DNA of 64,000 nucleotides from Erythrobacter rubeus. GTDB lineage: Bacteria > Pseudomonadota > Alphaproteobacteria > Sphingomonadales > Sphingomonadaceae. Below are positions 43,757 through 53,552 of the stretch, piece by piece. Location of the stretch: NCBI RefSeq assembly GCF_014705715.1, contig NZ_JACXLC010000001.1, forward strand, positions 1,408,457 to 1,472,456. Direction: 5' to 3'. Under the pieces are notes generated by a model. The model was given only the letters and a program-made list of their open reading frames with translations, was not told the DNA's origin and ran no database searches. The position numbers were made by a program, and so were the translations under genes. How positions within the stretch are numbered: the first letter of the stretch is position 1; each line of letters opens with the position of its first letter.

Positions 43757-43783
43757 CGGGCCCGGAGGTTCTCTCCGGGCCCG
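43757..43783 (+). terminator. GC-rich stem-loop after the Pmp3 gene
   Basis: CGGGCCCGGAG pairs with CTCCGGGCCCG, an 11-bp perfect stem with a 5-base loop, 38 bases after the Pmp3 stop. The tail CGTCGTTTGTGCTTT is only moderately U-rich. A second, weaker hairpin follows at 43801-43818 with a similar 3' sequence. Confidence 0.6.
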
Positions 43784-43867
43784 CGTCGTTTGTGCTTTGG
43801 ACCCGCGGGATCATTCCCGGGTTCGCGTCGTTGGTGTATGGGATCACAAAGGACACCACCGAGAAAC

Positions 43868-45223
43868 ATGGCCGACAAATCCGACCGTTCACGCGAACGC
43901 TCAGTTCCTTCCGGACGCATCTCGCGCTTCGCCAGCTTCGGCAGGCTCGCCAGCGGGGTGGCCGGCGGGATGATGGCGGAAGGCGCCCGGCGCCTGCGCA
44001 CCGGTGACAGCCTCTCGGCGCGCGACCTGATCCTGACGCCAGGCAATGTGCAGCGCATGGCCGATCGCCTGTCGCATCTACGCGGCGCGGCGATGAAGAT
44101 GGGGCAAATGATCTCGATGGATTCGGGCGATTTCCTGCCGAAGGAACTCGCCGACATCCTCGCCACCCTGCGTGACCAGGCGAATTTCATGCCCGCGCGT
44201 CAGCTCGACAAGGTGCTGAAAGAGGAATGGGGCAATGATTGGCGCAAACAGTTCCGCTGGTTCAACCCGCGCCCCATCGCGGCCGCTTCGATCGGGCAGG
44301 TGCACAAGGCGCTGACCCGCGATGGGCAGGAACTGGCAATCAAGGTCCAGTATCCGGGCGTCGCGCAAAGCATCGACAGCGATGTCGATAATGTGATGAC
44401 GCTGCTGCGTGTTGCCGGGTTTGCCCCGCCCGAGCTCGAAATCGACAAACTGCTTGCCGCTGCCAAACAACAATTGCACGAAGAAGCCGATTATGAGCGC
44501 GAGGGCGCCCAGATGGCGCTCTACCGGGAGAAGCTCGCCGATACGCCCGGGTTCGTGGTTCCAACGCTGCATGAAGGGCTGACGCGCGAGCGCATTCTGG
44601 CGATGAGTTTCGAGGAAGGCGTCTCGATCGAGGCGCTCGCCCAGGAAACCGACGAACGCCGCGATGAAGTTATGAGCAGGCTGATGAAGCTGGTCGCGCG
44701 CGAGCTCTTCGAATTCGGCGTCATGCAGACCGATCCGAACTTCGCGAACTACTTGTTCCGGCCCAAGAGCGGCGACATAGTCGTGCTCGATTTCGGCGCA
44801 TGCCGCGATGTCGATCCGGATGTGAGTAACGCCTATCGCCGTCTGCTCGAAGCCGGGCTCGCAGGCGACCGCGACAAGGTCCGCGAGGAAACCATCGCCG
44901 CCGGTTTCATGCTGCCGGTCGTCGCCGAGAAATACCGCGAGCGGGTCGACCGGATGATCGACATCGTGGTCGGCGAAATGCGCGAGGACAAACCGTTCGA
45001 CTTCGGCGACCGCGCCTTCGTCCCGCTCCTGCGCGAAGAGGGTTGGGAAATCGCGCAGGACAAGGAAACCTGGGCCTTCCCGCCTGTCGAAACGCTGTTC
45101 GTGCAGCGCAAGGTTTCCGGCACGGCGCTGCTCGGCGCGAGGCTGAAAGCGCAGGTGAACGTGCGCCGGATTACCGAAGAGGTGCTCGCATCGACCGAGC
45201 CGATGCAGGCTAAGGCGGCTTAA
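43868..45223 (+). CDS. ABC1/AarF/UbiB-family atypical kinase
   Basis: A 451-residue ADCK/UbiB-like protein. The KxGQ extension is HLRGAAMKMGQMISMDSGDFLPKELADILATLRDQA. The ATP-binding glycine-poor loop is AAASIGQVHKA, the Lys is in LAIKVQYPGV, the ExD region is HEEADYEREGAQM, the catalytic loop is QTDPNFANYLF and the DFG is VLDFGACRDV. It lacks the C-terminal membrane helices of E. coli UbiB, as do many alphaproteobacterial members. UbiB proteins support ubiquinone biosynthesis and lipid handling. It overlaps the convergent DUF885 gene by 4 bases. Confidence 0.92.
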   Translation: MADKSDRSRERSVPSGRISRFASFGRLASGVAGGMMAEGARRLRTGDSLSARDLILTPGNVQRMADRLSHLRGAAMKMGQMISMDSGDFLPKELADILATLRDQANFMPARQLDKVLKEEWGNDWRKQFRWFNPRPIAAASIGQVHKALTRDGQELAIKVQYPGVAQSIDSDVDNVMTLLRVAGFAPPELEIDKLLAAAKQQLHEEADYEREGAQMALYREKLADTPGFVVPTLHEGLTRERILAMSFEEGVSIEALAQETDERRDEVMSRLMKLVARELFEFGVMQTDPNFANYLFRPKSGDIVVLDFGACRDVDPDVSNAYRRLLEAGLAGDRDKVREETIAAGFMLPVVAEKYRERVDRMIDIVVGEMREDKPFDFGDRAFVPLLREEGWEIAQDKETWAFPPVETLFVQRKVSGTALLGARLKAQVNVRRITEEVLASTEPMQAKAA

Positions 45224-46983
45224 CCCGCGCTCTGCTGCTCGGCGATCCAGCGATCGACATATTCTTCCAGCACTGAAAGCGGAATGGAGCCGTTCTCAAG
45301 AACGGTGTCGTGGAAGGCACGCAGATCGAAATCGGCACCCAGGGCCGCTTCTGCAAGCTCGCGCAGTTCGCGGATCTTGAGCTCGCCGATCTTGTAAGCA
45401 AGCGCCTGCCCCGGCCAGGTCATGTAGCGATTGACCTCGGCATCGATATTGCCCGGTGAAAGCGCGGTGTTGTCGAGCATGAAGTCGACCGCCTGCTGTT
45501 TCGACCAGCCCTTCGAATGGATGCCGGTATCGACCACCAACCGCGCCGCGCGCCACATCTCATAAGATAGGCGGCCCATTTCCTTTGCGGGCGTATCGTA
45601 GAGGCCCATCTCGATCCCGAGCCGTTCGGAATACAGTCCCCACCCCTCGACGAAGGCGGTGAAGAAAGTGCCGTTGGCGCGCAGTGGGTGGATATCGAGT
45701 TCCTGCTGGATCGATATCTGGTGATGGTGCCCCGGCACCGCTTCATGCACACCAAGCGCGGGCAATTCCCACAGCGGACGCTGGTCGAGCTCGGTGAGGT
45801 TGAGTCGGTAGATACCCGCCTGTCCGGTTTCGAGCGAACCCGGTTCGTAATAGGCAGTCGTGTTGCCCGGCGCGTTCGCAGCGGGGATCGGAAGGACCGT
45901 ATAGGGCTGGCGCGGCAGACGACCGAACAGCTTCGGCATCCAGCCATCGATCTCCTTCGCCAGCGCCTGCGTATAGCGCAGATACTCGCCTTCGTCGGTC
46001 ATGTAATATTGCGGATCGGTACGCAGATGCTCGATGAAGGCCTCGCGCGTGTCGAAGCCCGCCTCGGTCGCGGTTTCACCCATTTCGGCGCGGATGCGCG
46101 CGACTTCCGACAGCCCAAGCTCGTGCACCTCGTCCGGCGTCATGTCGGTCGTGGTAAAGCTGCGAACGCGGTAGGCGTAATAGTCCTCGCCACCCGGCGT
46201 CGCGAGAATGCCAGGAGTGCCGGTGCGGCAATTGGGTTCGTATTCCGCCCTGTAGAAGCTCAGGAACCGCTCGTAGGCCGGGAAGACCGACCCTTCGAGC
46301 GCGGCGCGCGCCTCGGCCTTCAGCCTCTCCCAATCTTCTTCGGAGATGGACGCAGGCTTGTCGCCGGCAAATGGCTGCCAGAATGGCGAGGTGGTGTAGT
46401 CCTCAGCGATCTGCTGAGCGATGCGGGCGTCAAGGCCTTCCATCGGCTCGCACGGCTGCGTCAATCCGCGCGCGACGGCTTCGCGGCTACGCTCGATCCC
46501 TTGCGCATTCATGCGGTCAAACTCTGTCAGTCTTCCGACATAGCTTTCGTAATCGGCCAGCGTGAACAGAGGCGAACTATAGGGGAGCGAAGCGAAGCCG
46601 GAGAACCAGCCACCGCGATTGGTAAAAAGGATGTAGCGATCGTGATCGAACTGCGCGCTCGCAAGCTGATCTTCGAAGCTGCTTTTGAGGATCGCGTAAT
46701 CGACCTGCAGCTCGGCGGGCAGCTGCTCCGCATCGATTGCGTTCAGCCGGGCGAGGTATCCGCGCGTCTGTTCGATCTGGCGCTCATATTCTTCCAGCGA
46801 CAGATCACCCAACTTCCCGTCGCCGCGCCGGTCGCCAACACTGGTGGCGAGCTGCGGCGAAGCATCGAGCGCCGCCTGCCAGACTTCCTCGCGCAGCTCC
46901 TCGTAATCCTCCTGCGGCCCGGCCCATGCAGGGGCGGTCAAAGTGGTTGTGGCAAGGGCGATGGCGGCAAAGATCGGACGCAT
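45220..46983 (-). CDS. Exported DUF885 protein (metallopeptidase-like)
   Basis: A 587-residue protein with a signal peptide (PIFAAIALATTTLTAPAWAGPQ). The C-terminal half contains LPALGVHEAVPGHHHQISIQQEL, an HExxxxHH motif that, with downstream Glu residues (FVEGWGLYSERLG), looks like a zinc site similar to M3/M32-type peptidases. DUF885 proteins are thought to be lipoprotein or periplasmic peptidases, though most lack biochemical proof. GGGAGA precedes the ATG at 46983. It is convergent with the UbiB-like gene. Confidence 0.88.
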   Translation of the reverse strand: MRPIFAAIALATTTLTAPAWAGPQEDYEELREEVWQAALDASPQLATSVGDRRGDGKLGDLSLEEYERQIEQTRGYLARLNAIDAEQLPAELQVDYAILKSSFEDQLASAQFDHDRYILFTNRGGWFSGFASLPYSSPLFTLADYESYVGRLTEFDRMNAQGIERSREAVARGLTQPCEPMEGLDARIAQQIAEDYTTSPFWQPFAGDKPASISEEDWERLKAEARAALEGSVFPAYERFLSFYRAEYEPNCRTGTPGILATPGGEDYYAYRVRSFTTTDMTPDEVHELGLSEVARIRAEMGETATEAGFDTREAFIEHLRTDPQYYMTDEGEYLRYTQALAKEIDGWMPKLFGRLPRQPYTVLPIPAANAPGNTTAYYEPGSLETGQAGIYRLNLTELDQRPLWELPALGVHEAVPGHHHQISIQQELDIHPLRANGTFFTAFVEGWGLYSERLGIEMGLYDTPAKEMGRLSYEMWRAARLVVDTGIHSKGWSKQQAVDFMLDNTALSPGNIDAEVNRYMTWPGQALAYKIGELKIRELRELAEAALGADFDLRAFHDTVLENGSIPLSVLEEYVDRWIAEQQSAG

Positions 46984-47048
46984 GATTGTCTCCCGTTTGG
47001 TGCATTCCATATTGCCTCGGCCACGCGCGGTCCAGTAGGATGCGTACC

Positions 47049-47510
47049 ATGCCCAAACCCGCGCTGCTGTTCGTCTGCCTCGGCAATATCTGCCGCTCAC
47101 CCTTGGCGGAGGGAGCGATGCGCCGTGCAGCTTCCGATGCGGGGCTCGACGTCGTTATCGATAGCTGCGGCACAGCGTCGTATCACATCGACTCCCCGCC
47201 CGATCCGCGTTCGGTCGAGACGGCGGCAGCGAACGGCATCGACATATCGGGCCTGCGCGGGCGGCAGCTCGTGCGCGAGGACTTTGCCCGCTTCACGCAC
47301 ATCTTCGGGATGGACCACCAGAATCTGCGCAATATCGAAGCGGTTCGCCCCGAAGGCTCCACCACGCATGTCTCGCTGCTGATGGACATGGTTCCGGGCC
47401 GCGAAGGCGCGGCCATTTCCGACCCGTATTATGATGGTGAGGATCAGTTCGACGAAACCTGGCAAGATGTCTGGGCGGCCGCTCAAGCGCTGGTGGAGCA
47501 ACTGCGCTAG
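47049..47510 (+). CDS. Low-molecular-weight protein-tyrosine phosphatase
   Basis: A 153-residue LMW-PTP. The P-loop is VCLGNICRSP with nucleophile Cys10 and Arg16 (CX5R), and the general acid Asp is in ISDPYYDG near residue 125. Bacterial members dephosphorylate tyrosine kinases of polysaccharide export, or arsenate in other branches; the DPYY form fits the protein-phosphatase type. The start at 47049 (MPKPALLFV) is the conserved one. It stands alone between DUF885 and recG. Confidence 0.93.
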   Translation: MPKPALLFVCLGNICRSPLAEGAMRRAASDAGLDVVIDSCGTASYHIDSPPDPRSVETAAANGIDISGLRGRQLVREDFARFTHIFGMDHQNLRNIEAVRPEGSTTHVSLLMDMVPGREGAAISDPYYDGEDQFDETWQDVWAAAQALVEQLR

Positions 47511-47574
47511 GCGCGCTTGCCGAATGGCGAGCCGCCAAAGCTGCGTTGATAATACGGGATGGGGTCAGACCTCT

Positions 47575-49650
47575 TCAGCCCCCTCGCAGCAATTGCACGC
47601 CCCAATCGCGCTCGAACAGGTACAGCAATTGCCGAGCGGCCTCGCCTCGCTCGCTGGTGAGACCTCCATCGCGGTCCATCAGCAGCCGCGCATCGCCGTG
47701 GGCAACCGGAAGCAAGCGCTGCACCTGATCGAGATCGGCAATGCGAAACGCCGCCTCGCCCGATTGGCGCGTGCCGAGCAGTTCGCCGCCGCCGCGCAGT
47801 TCCAGATCCTCTTCGGCAATGCGAAAACCATCCTGCGTTTCGCGCATCAGGGCGAGGCGTTTTTGCGCGGTTTCGCTCAGCTCCGACCCCCGGAGCAGCA
47901 GGCACCGGCTTTTCTCGCTCCCGCGCCCCACGCGCCCACGCAATTGGTGCAGCTGGGCCAGCCCGAAACGCTCCGCCTGCTCGATCACCATCAGCGTGGA
48001 AGATGGCACGTCCACGCCCACTTCGATCACGGTCGTCGCTACCAGCAATTTCGCCTCGCCGCTGGCGAAGCGCTCCATATTGGCGTCCTTTTCCTCCGGC
48101 TTTAGCTGCCCGTGCACCATCACGACATCATCGCCGAAGCGCTCGCGCAATTCGGCGTAGCGAGCCTCTGCCGCGGCGATGTCGGACGCCTGGAAAGCGC
48201 CATTCATCTCGCGCACCATAGGGCAAACCCAATAGGCCTGCTGGCCCGTGGCGAGGTGACGCTGAACCCCGGCGATCACGTCCTCTGCCCGGTCCTGCGA
48301 CACGACAAGCGTTTCGATCGCCTGCCTGCCGGGCGGCAATTCATCGAGCCGGCTAACGTCCATCTCCCCATATTGCGCGAGCGTGAGGGAGCGCGGGATC
48401 GGCGTTGCTGTCATCGCTAGAGTGTGCGGCGCGCGCTTGCCCTTGGCCGCCAGCGCGAGCCGCTGGGCCACGCCGAACCGGTGCTGCTCATCCACGACCA
48501 CGAGGCCAAGGTCTTTGTAACTCACCGTGTCCTGAAAGATCGCATGCGTGCCGACGAGAATATCGATCGAACCATCAATTAAGCCCATCAGGATGCCCTC
48601 GCGCTCGCGCCCCTTGGCCCTGCCCGTCAGCAAAGCGACTTCGGCTCCCGTAGGCGCGGCCATTTTGCGCAGTGTCTCGAAATGCTGGCGGGCGAGGATT
48701 TCGGTCGGGGCGAGCAGCGCGGCCTGCTTGCCCGCCTCGACCGCGATCAACATCGCTGCGAGCGCAACCACTGTCTTGCCCGCGCCGACATCGCCTTGCA
48801 GCAGGCGCAGCATGGGTGCCTCCTGCTGCAGGTCGCCTTCAATTTCGGAGATCGAGCGTTTCTGCGCGCCGGTCATCTCGAACGGCAGGTCGAGCTTTGC
48901 GCGCAAACTGCCATCGCCCGCAAGCGCCTGCCCCTTGCGACGGCGACTATCGGCTTTCACCAATAACAGCGCGAGGCTGTTCGCCAGCAATTCGTCGTAG
49001 GCGAGCCGGTCGCGCGCGCCCTCGCTGCGATCCTTGTGCGACAGATGCAGCGCATCGCGCCATGTCGGCCAGCCTTCGTGTTCGAACTGGCCCGGCTCGA
49101 TCCATTCGGGAAGCTCGGGCAAGCGCTCGAGCGCCTGCGAGGCAAGCGAAGCGATCCGCGGCTGGGTCAGCCCTTCCGACAGCGCATAAACCGGCTCGAC
49201 AAGACGGCCCATATGGGCCGCGCTGTCCTTCTCGATATGGTCGGGATGGACGATCTGCAGCATGTCGCCATAGCGATCGAGCCGTCCCGCGACCCAGCGT
49301 TTCTCCCCCACCGGAAGCTGTTTCCTCGCCGTATAGGACGCGCGTCCGAAATAGGTGAGCGCGCAGATATTGCCCGCCTCGTCCTGTGCCAGCACGCGGT
49401 ACGGCCCCCGTCCCGGATTGCGCGCGGCGCGGTGCTCGGTCGGCGTGAGCGCGACGATGACCTGCTCACCTTCACCGCCTTCATCGAGGTTCGCAATCGC
49501 GCGGCGCGTCACGAACCGTTCGGGCAGGTGATAGGCGACGTCCTTTACCCGCGTGAGGCCCAGCTTTTCCAGCGGCTTCATCAGCTTCGGCCCCACGCCG
49601 TCAAGGTCGCGGACTTCTGCAAACAGCGGATTGAGAACCTCGGGGCGCAT
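47575..49650 (-). CDS. recG: ATP-dependent DNA helicase RecG
   Basis: RecG remodels stalled forks and Holliday junctions. The 691-residue protein has the N-terminal wedge (DLDGVGPKLMKPLEKLGLTRVKDVAYHLPERFVTRR), Walker A LLQGDVGAGKTVVALAA, the DEQH-type Walker B VVVDEQHRFGV, motif III MTATPIPRSLTL, and the C-terminal QLRGRVGRG with the TRG motif region. It is divergent from sdhE and mfd, the usual alphaproteobacterial order. Confidence 0.96.
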   Translation of the reverse strand: MRPEVLNPLFAEVRDLDGVGPKLMKPLEKLGLTRVKDVAYHLPERFVTRRAIANLDEGGEGEQVIVALTPTEHRAARNPGRGPYRVLAQDEAGNICALTYFGRASYTARKQLPVGEKRWVAGRLDRYGDMLQIVHPDHIEKDSAAHMGRLVEPVYALSEGLTQPRIASLASQALERLPELPEWIEPGQFEHEGWPTWRDALHLSHKDRSEGARDRLAYDELLANSLALLLVKADSRRRKGQALAGDGSLRAKLDLPFEMTGAQKRSISEIEGDLQQEAPMLRLLQGDVGAGKTVVALAAMLIAVEAGKQAALLAPTEILARQHFETLRKMAAPTGAEVALLTGRAKGREREGILMGLIDGSIDILVGTHAIFQDTVSYKDLGLVVVDEQHRFGVAQRLALAAKGKRAPHTLAMTATPIPRSLTLAQYGEMDVSRLDELPPGRQAIETLVVSQDRAEDVIAGVQRHLATGQQAYWVCPMVREMNGAFQASDIAAAEARYAELRERFGDDVVMVHGQLKPEEKDANMERFASGEAKLLVATTVIEVGVDVPSSTLMVIEQAERFGLAQLHQLRGRVGRGSEKSRCLLLRGSELSETAQKRLALMRETQDGFRIAEEDLELRGGGELLGTRQSGEAAFRIADLDQVQRLLPVAHGDARLLMDRDGGLTSERGEAARQLLYLFERDWGVQLLRGG

Positions 49651-49705
49651 GGCGGCACTCTATACCGCCTTGAACGCGATTGCCGAGTGCCTTACCTGCC
49701 TCTGC

Positions 49706-49984
49706 ATGACGGATATGCCCACATTCGACGAGCGGCTGGCCCGCGCCAAGTTTCGCGCCTGGCATCGCGGCACGCGCGAGGCGGATTATATGATCGGCGG
49801 GTTTTTCGATCGGTACTCGTCGCAGTGGGATGAGCAAGCACTCGGTTGGTTCGAGGATCTGCTCGCCGAAGACGATGTGGACGTGATGGCGTGGGCGCTG
49901 AAAACCGCTCCCGTGCCGGAGCGCTTTCAAGGCGAGCAGATCGTGAAGATGCAGGCGCTCGACTACGTCGATATCCCGCGCTAA
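49706..49984 (+). CDS. sdhE: Succinate dehydrogenase assembly factor 2 (SdhE)
   Basis: SdhE attaches or stabilises FAD on the SdhA flavoprotein. The 92-residue helical protein contains the family motif READYMIGGFFDRY (the RGxxE-like region, here FRAWHRGTREADYMIGGF) and WFEDLLAEDDVDVMAWALK. The ATG at 49706 gives a normal length; the frame is open upstream into the recG leader but is not conserved. It precedes mfd by 59 bases. Confidence 0.92.
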   Translation: MTDMPTFDERLARAKFRAWHRGTREADYMIGGFFDRYSSQWDEQALGWFEDLLAEDDVDVMAWALKTAPVPERFQGEQIVKMQALDYVDIPR

Positions 49985-50043
49985 GCGGCGCTCTCTTCAC
50001 GCGCCGGGAACACTCGCCCGCCCTGGCCTTTGACTGGACAGAT

Positions 50044-53000
50044 ATGCCCGACATGAACCGTATTCTGGCGGCGGAGAAGCCGCTCACGCTTTCGTCGCTG
50101 CCCCGCGGCGCGGTTCCGCTGGTCATGAGCGACCTGGCGCGCGCGGCGAAACAGCGCGCCGTCTTCATCGCGGCAGACGATTCGGCGATGCGCGCCGCCG
50201 CCGAAGCCGCGCGGTTCTTCGCGCCAGAGGTCGAAGTCATCGAATACCCTGCGTGGGATTGCCTGCCATACGACCGCGCGAGCCCGGCCCTTTCGGTGAG
50301 CGCGGCGCGCCTGTCTGCGCTCTTCAAGCTGCAGCATCCCGCCGCCGGGTCGCAATTGCTGGTCACAACGGTCAACGCAGTGTTGCAACGCGCGCTCACG
50401 CCCTTCCGCATCCGTGAGAGCGTGCGCGAATTCAAGGCGGGCACGACCATCGGGCACGAAAGCCTTGCAGCCTTGCTCACGCGTCAGGGGTACAGCCGAA
50501 CCGATACAGTTATCGACCACGGCGAGTTCGCCGTGCGCGGATCGATCGTCGACATCTTCCCGTCCTCGCTCGACGAAGGGTTGAGGCTCGATTTCTTCGG
50601 TGACGAGCTGGAAAGCCTGCGGCTGTTCGATCCCGGCACGCAGCGCTCGACCGGTACGTTAAACGCGCACCTGTTGCTGCCCGCGTCGGAGGCGCTGCTG
50701 GACGAGGACAGCATCAAACGGTTCCGCTCGCGCTACAGGGAGATGTTCGGTGCCGCCGCGACGCAGGACCCGCTTTACGAAGCCGTCAGCGATGGCCGGC
50801 GGCTAGCGGGCATGGAGCACTGGTTGCCGCTGTTTGAGAAGAAACTGGCGACCCTTTTCGACCACTTAAGCGCGGACGATGTCGTGGTGATCGATCAAAG
50901 CGCGATCGGCGCTGCAGACGAACGCCTGACCGACATTCAGGACTACCATGATCAGCGTGAACGCATCGCCGCCGACAAGACCGGCAGCTACCGCCCGCTC
51001 GATCCCGGCGCGCTGTATCTTGAAAAGGACGAATTCGAGACCGCGCTCACAGCCGCTCCCGCGCACCGCGCCAGCGTGTTCGCCGCACCCGAAAGCGAAG
51101 CCAGCATCGATTTCGGCTTCAAGGCGGCCCGCGATTTCACGCCCGAGCGCGGGCGCGGCGACAATGTCTACGAGGCCGCAGCCGCGCATCTGAAAGCGGT
51201 CGCCAAGTCGGGCCGCAAGCCGCTGCTCGCCGCCTATTCGACCGGCAGCCGCTCACGCATTGCCTCGATCCTGTCGGAGGCTGGGTGCGAGAGCGTCCAG
51301 GCCGATAGCTGGCAGGAGGCGCTCGGGATCTCGGCACCGAAGTCTGGCAGTGCAAAGACGGCGGCGATGGTTTTGCCGCTCGAAACCGGCTTCGCCAATG
51401 ACGATCTCGAAATCCTCACCGAGCAGGATGTGCTGGGTGACCGGCTTGTCCGCCGCAAGAAAAAGCGCAAGGATTCCGATGCCTTCCTCGCCGAACTTCA
51501 GGCGCTGGCGAGAGGCGATCTGGTGGTCCATGTCGAGCATGGCATCGGCAAATATCTCGGCCTCGATCCCGTCCCCGTCGGCAAGAGCCAGCACGATTGC
51601 GTCGCGCTCGAATACAAAGGCGGCGACAAGCTGTTCATCCCCGTCGAGAACATCGACGTGCTCTCGCGCTATGGCTCGTCCGAGGACGCGGTCATGCTCG
51701 ACAGGCTGGGCGGCGAAGCATGGCAGAAACGCCGCGCGAAGCTGAAAGAGCGCATTACCGCGATCGCAGGCGAGTTGATGAAGGTCGCAGCCGAACGCGC
51801 GCTGAAGAAAGCGCCGGTCTTCGAGGCCGAGGAAGCCAGCTACAACCAGTTCGTTGACCGCTTCCCGTGGGAGGAAACAGACGATCAGGACGCCGCCATC
51901 GCCGACGTGCTGCGCGACCTGGAAAGCGGCAAACCGATGGATCGGCTCGTGTGCGGCGATGTCGGCTTCGGCAAGACCGAGGTTGCCCTGCGCGCCGCTT
52001 TCGTCGCTGCGATGAGCGGCCAGCAGGTTGCTGTCGTCGCTCCCACCACCCTTCTCGCGCGTCAGCACTACCAGAACTTCGCCGAACGCTTTGCCGGTTT
52101 CCCGCTGAAAGTCGGCAGACTGTCGCGCCTCGTCTCCTCGAAGGAGATGACGGAAACGCGCGAAGGGCTGGCGAGCGGCGATATCGACATCGTCGTCGGC
52201 ACCCACGCGATCCTCTCCAAATCGACGGAATTCGCAAATCTCGGCCTCGTAATCGTCGATGAGGAGCAGCGTTTCGGAGTGACCCACAAGGAGAAGCTCA
52301 AGCAGTTGCGCTCCGACGTCCATATGCTGACGCTGACCGCCACACCCATCCCGCGCACGCTGCAAATGGCGATGACGGGCCTGCGCGAGCTTTCGACGAT
52401 CCAGACCCCGCCGGTCGATCGCCTCGCGGTGCGCACCTATGTGATGGAATGGGACGACATGGTGATGCGGGAGGCGCTGCTGCGCGAACACCATCGCGGC
52501 GGGCAGAGCTTCATCGTCGTCCCGCGCATCTCCGACATGGCAGCAGTCGAGGAATGGCTTCACGAGCACGTGCCCGAGGTGAAAGCGATCAGCGCGCACG
52601 GCCAGATGGGCGCGGGCGAGATCGAAGAGCGCATGAGCGCGTTCTACGAAGGGAAATACGAAGTGCTGCTGTCGACCACGATCGTCGAATCCGGCCTCGA
52701 CCTGCCGAGCGCAAACACGATCATAATCCACCGCGCCGACCGGTTCGGTCTGGCCCAGCTTTACCAGCTGCGCGGGCGCGTGGGCCGGTCGAAACTGCGC
52801 GCCTACGCCTATCTCACTTATGAAAAGGACGTGCAGCTTTCCGAAGTCGCCGAGAAGCGCCTGAAAGTGCTGAGCGACCTCGACAGCCTCGGCGCAGGCT
52901 TCCAACTCGCCAGCCACGATCTCGACATTCGCGGCGCAGGAAACCTGCTGGGCGACGAGCAGTCCGGTCATATCCGCGAGGTCGGCTTCGAACTTTACCA

Positions 53001-53547
53001 ATCCATGCTCGAAGACGCGATCCTTGCCGCCAAAGCCGGCGAGATGGGCCTCGAAAAGCCGCGCGATGCCGTCAGTCCGCAGATCACGGTCGATGCGCCG
53101 ATCATGATCCCGGAAGAATACGTCCCCGACCTCGCCGTGCGCATGGCGCTCTATCGCCGCCTCAACCAGGCCCAGGACAAGGCCGAGATCGAGAGCCTCG
53201 CAGCCGAGATGATCGACCGCTTCGGCGACCTACCGCAGCCGACCAAGAACCTCATCCGACTGATCGAGATCAAGCACCAGGCGATCGAAGCCAACATCGC
53301 GAAAATCGACGTCGGCGCGCGTGGCACGCTCGTCACGTTCCACAATGACGATTTTCCCGATGGGCCGGGCCTGATCGCCTATGTCGACAAGCTACAAGGC
53401 ACGGCGAAGCTGCGTCCCGACATGAAGCTGGTCATCAACCGCGCCTGGGGCGATCCCGAAAGCCGTCTCAACGGGCTATTCCAGCTGACGAAGGGTTTGT
53501 CAGGAATTGTCAGGAAAGCGCGAAAGAAAGCGAAGGAGCCCGCCTGA
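50044..53547 (+). CDS. mfd: Transcription-repair coupling factor Mfd
   Basis: Mfd removes RNA polymerase stalled at lesions and recruits UvrA. The 1167-residue protein shows UvrB-like N-terminal domains, the RNA polymerase-interaction (CarD-like) domain GDLVVHVEHGIGKYLGL near 500, Walker A CGDVGFGKTEVALRAAF, the DEEQ motif VIVDEEQRFGV, LTATPIPRTLQMAM, the translocation motif QLRGRVGRSKLRAYAYL, and the C-terminal TRCF domain. I start at the ATG at 50044 (MPDMNRIL); the ATG 9 bases on is equally possible. Confidence 0.96.
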   Translation: MPDMNRILAAEKPLTLSSLPRGAVPLVMSDLARAAKQRAVFIAADDSAMRAAAEAARFFAPEVEVIEYPAWDCLPYDRASPALSVSAARLSALFKLQHPAAGSQLLVTTVNAVLQRALTPFRIRESVREFKAGTTIGHESLAALLTRQGYSRTDTVIDHGEFAVRGSIVDIFPSSLDEGLRLDFFGDELESLRLFDPGTQRSTGTLNAHLLLPASEALLDEDSIKRFRSRYREMFGAAATQDPLYEAVSDGRRLAGMEHWLPLFEKKLATLFDHLSADDVVVIDQSAIGAADERLTDIQDYHDQRERIAADKTGSYRPLDPGALYLEKDEFETALTAAPAHRASVFAAPESEASIDFGFKAARDFTPERGRGDNVYEAAAAHLKAVAKSGRKPLLAAYSTGSRSRIASILSEAGCESVQADSWQEALGISAPKSGSAKTAAMVLPLETGFANDDLEILTEQDVLGDRLVRRKKKRKDSDAFLAELQALARGDLVVHVEHGIGKYLGLDPVPVGKSQHDCVALEYKGGDKLFIPVENIDVLSRYGSSEDAVMLDRLGGEAWQKRRAKLKERITAIAGELMKVAAERALKKAPVFEAEEASYNQFVDRFPWEETDDQDAAIADVLRDLESGKPMDRLVCGDVGFGKTEVALRAAFVAAMSGQQVAVVAPTTLLARQHYQNFAERFAGFPLKVGRLSRLVSSKEMTETREGLASGDIDIVVGTHAILSKSTEFANLGLVIVDEEQRFGVTHKEKLKQLRSDVHMLTLTATPIPRTLQMAMTGLRELSTIQTPPVDRLAVRTYVMEWDDMVMREALLREHHRGGQSFIVVPRISDMAAVEEWLHEHVPEVKAISAHGQMGAGEIEERMSAFYEGKYEVLLSTTIVESGLDLPSANTIIIHRADRFGLAQLYQLRGRVGRSKLRAYAYLTYEKDVQLSEVAEKRLKVLSDLDSLGAGFQLASHDLDIRGAGNLLGDEQSGHIREVGFELYQSMLEDAILAAKAGEMGLEKPRDAVSPQITVDAPIMIPEEYVPDLAVRMALYRRLNQAQDKAEIESLAAEMIDRFGDLPQPTKNLIRLIEIKHQAIEANIAKIDVGARGTLVTFHNDDFPDGPGLIAYVDKLQGTAKLRPDMKLVINRAWGDPESRLNGLFQLTKGLSGIVRKARKKAKEPA

Positions 53548-53552
53548 CCTTG

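Noticed and set aside
45688-47382. 564-codon plus-strand frame opposite the DUF885 gene and into the phosphatase region
   Set aside because: Overlaps two genes with clear motifs; frame kept open only by GC skew.
51253-53001. 582-codon frame antisense to mfd
   Set aside because: Antisense shadow of a conserved gene with all Mfd motifs intact; no supporting signals.
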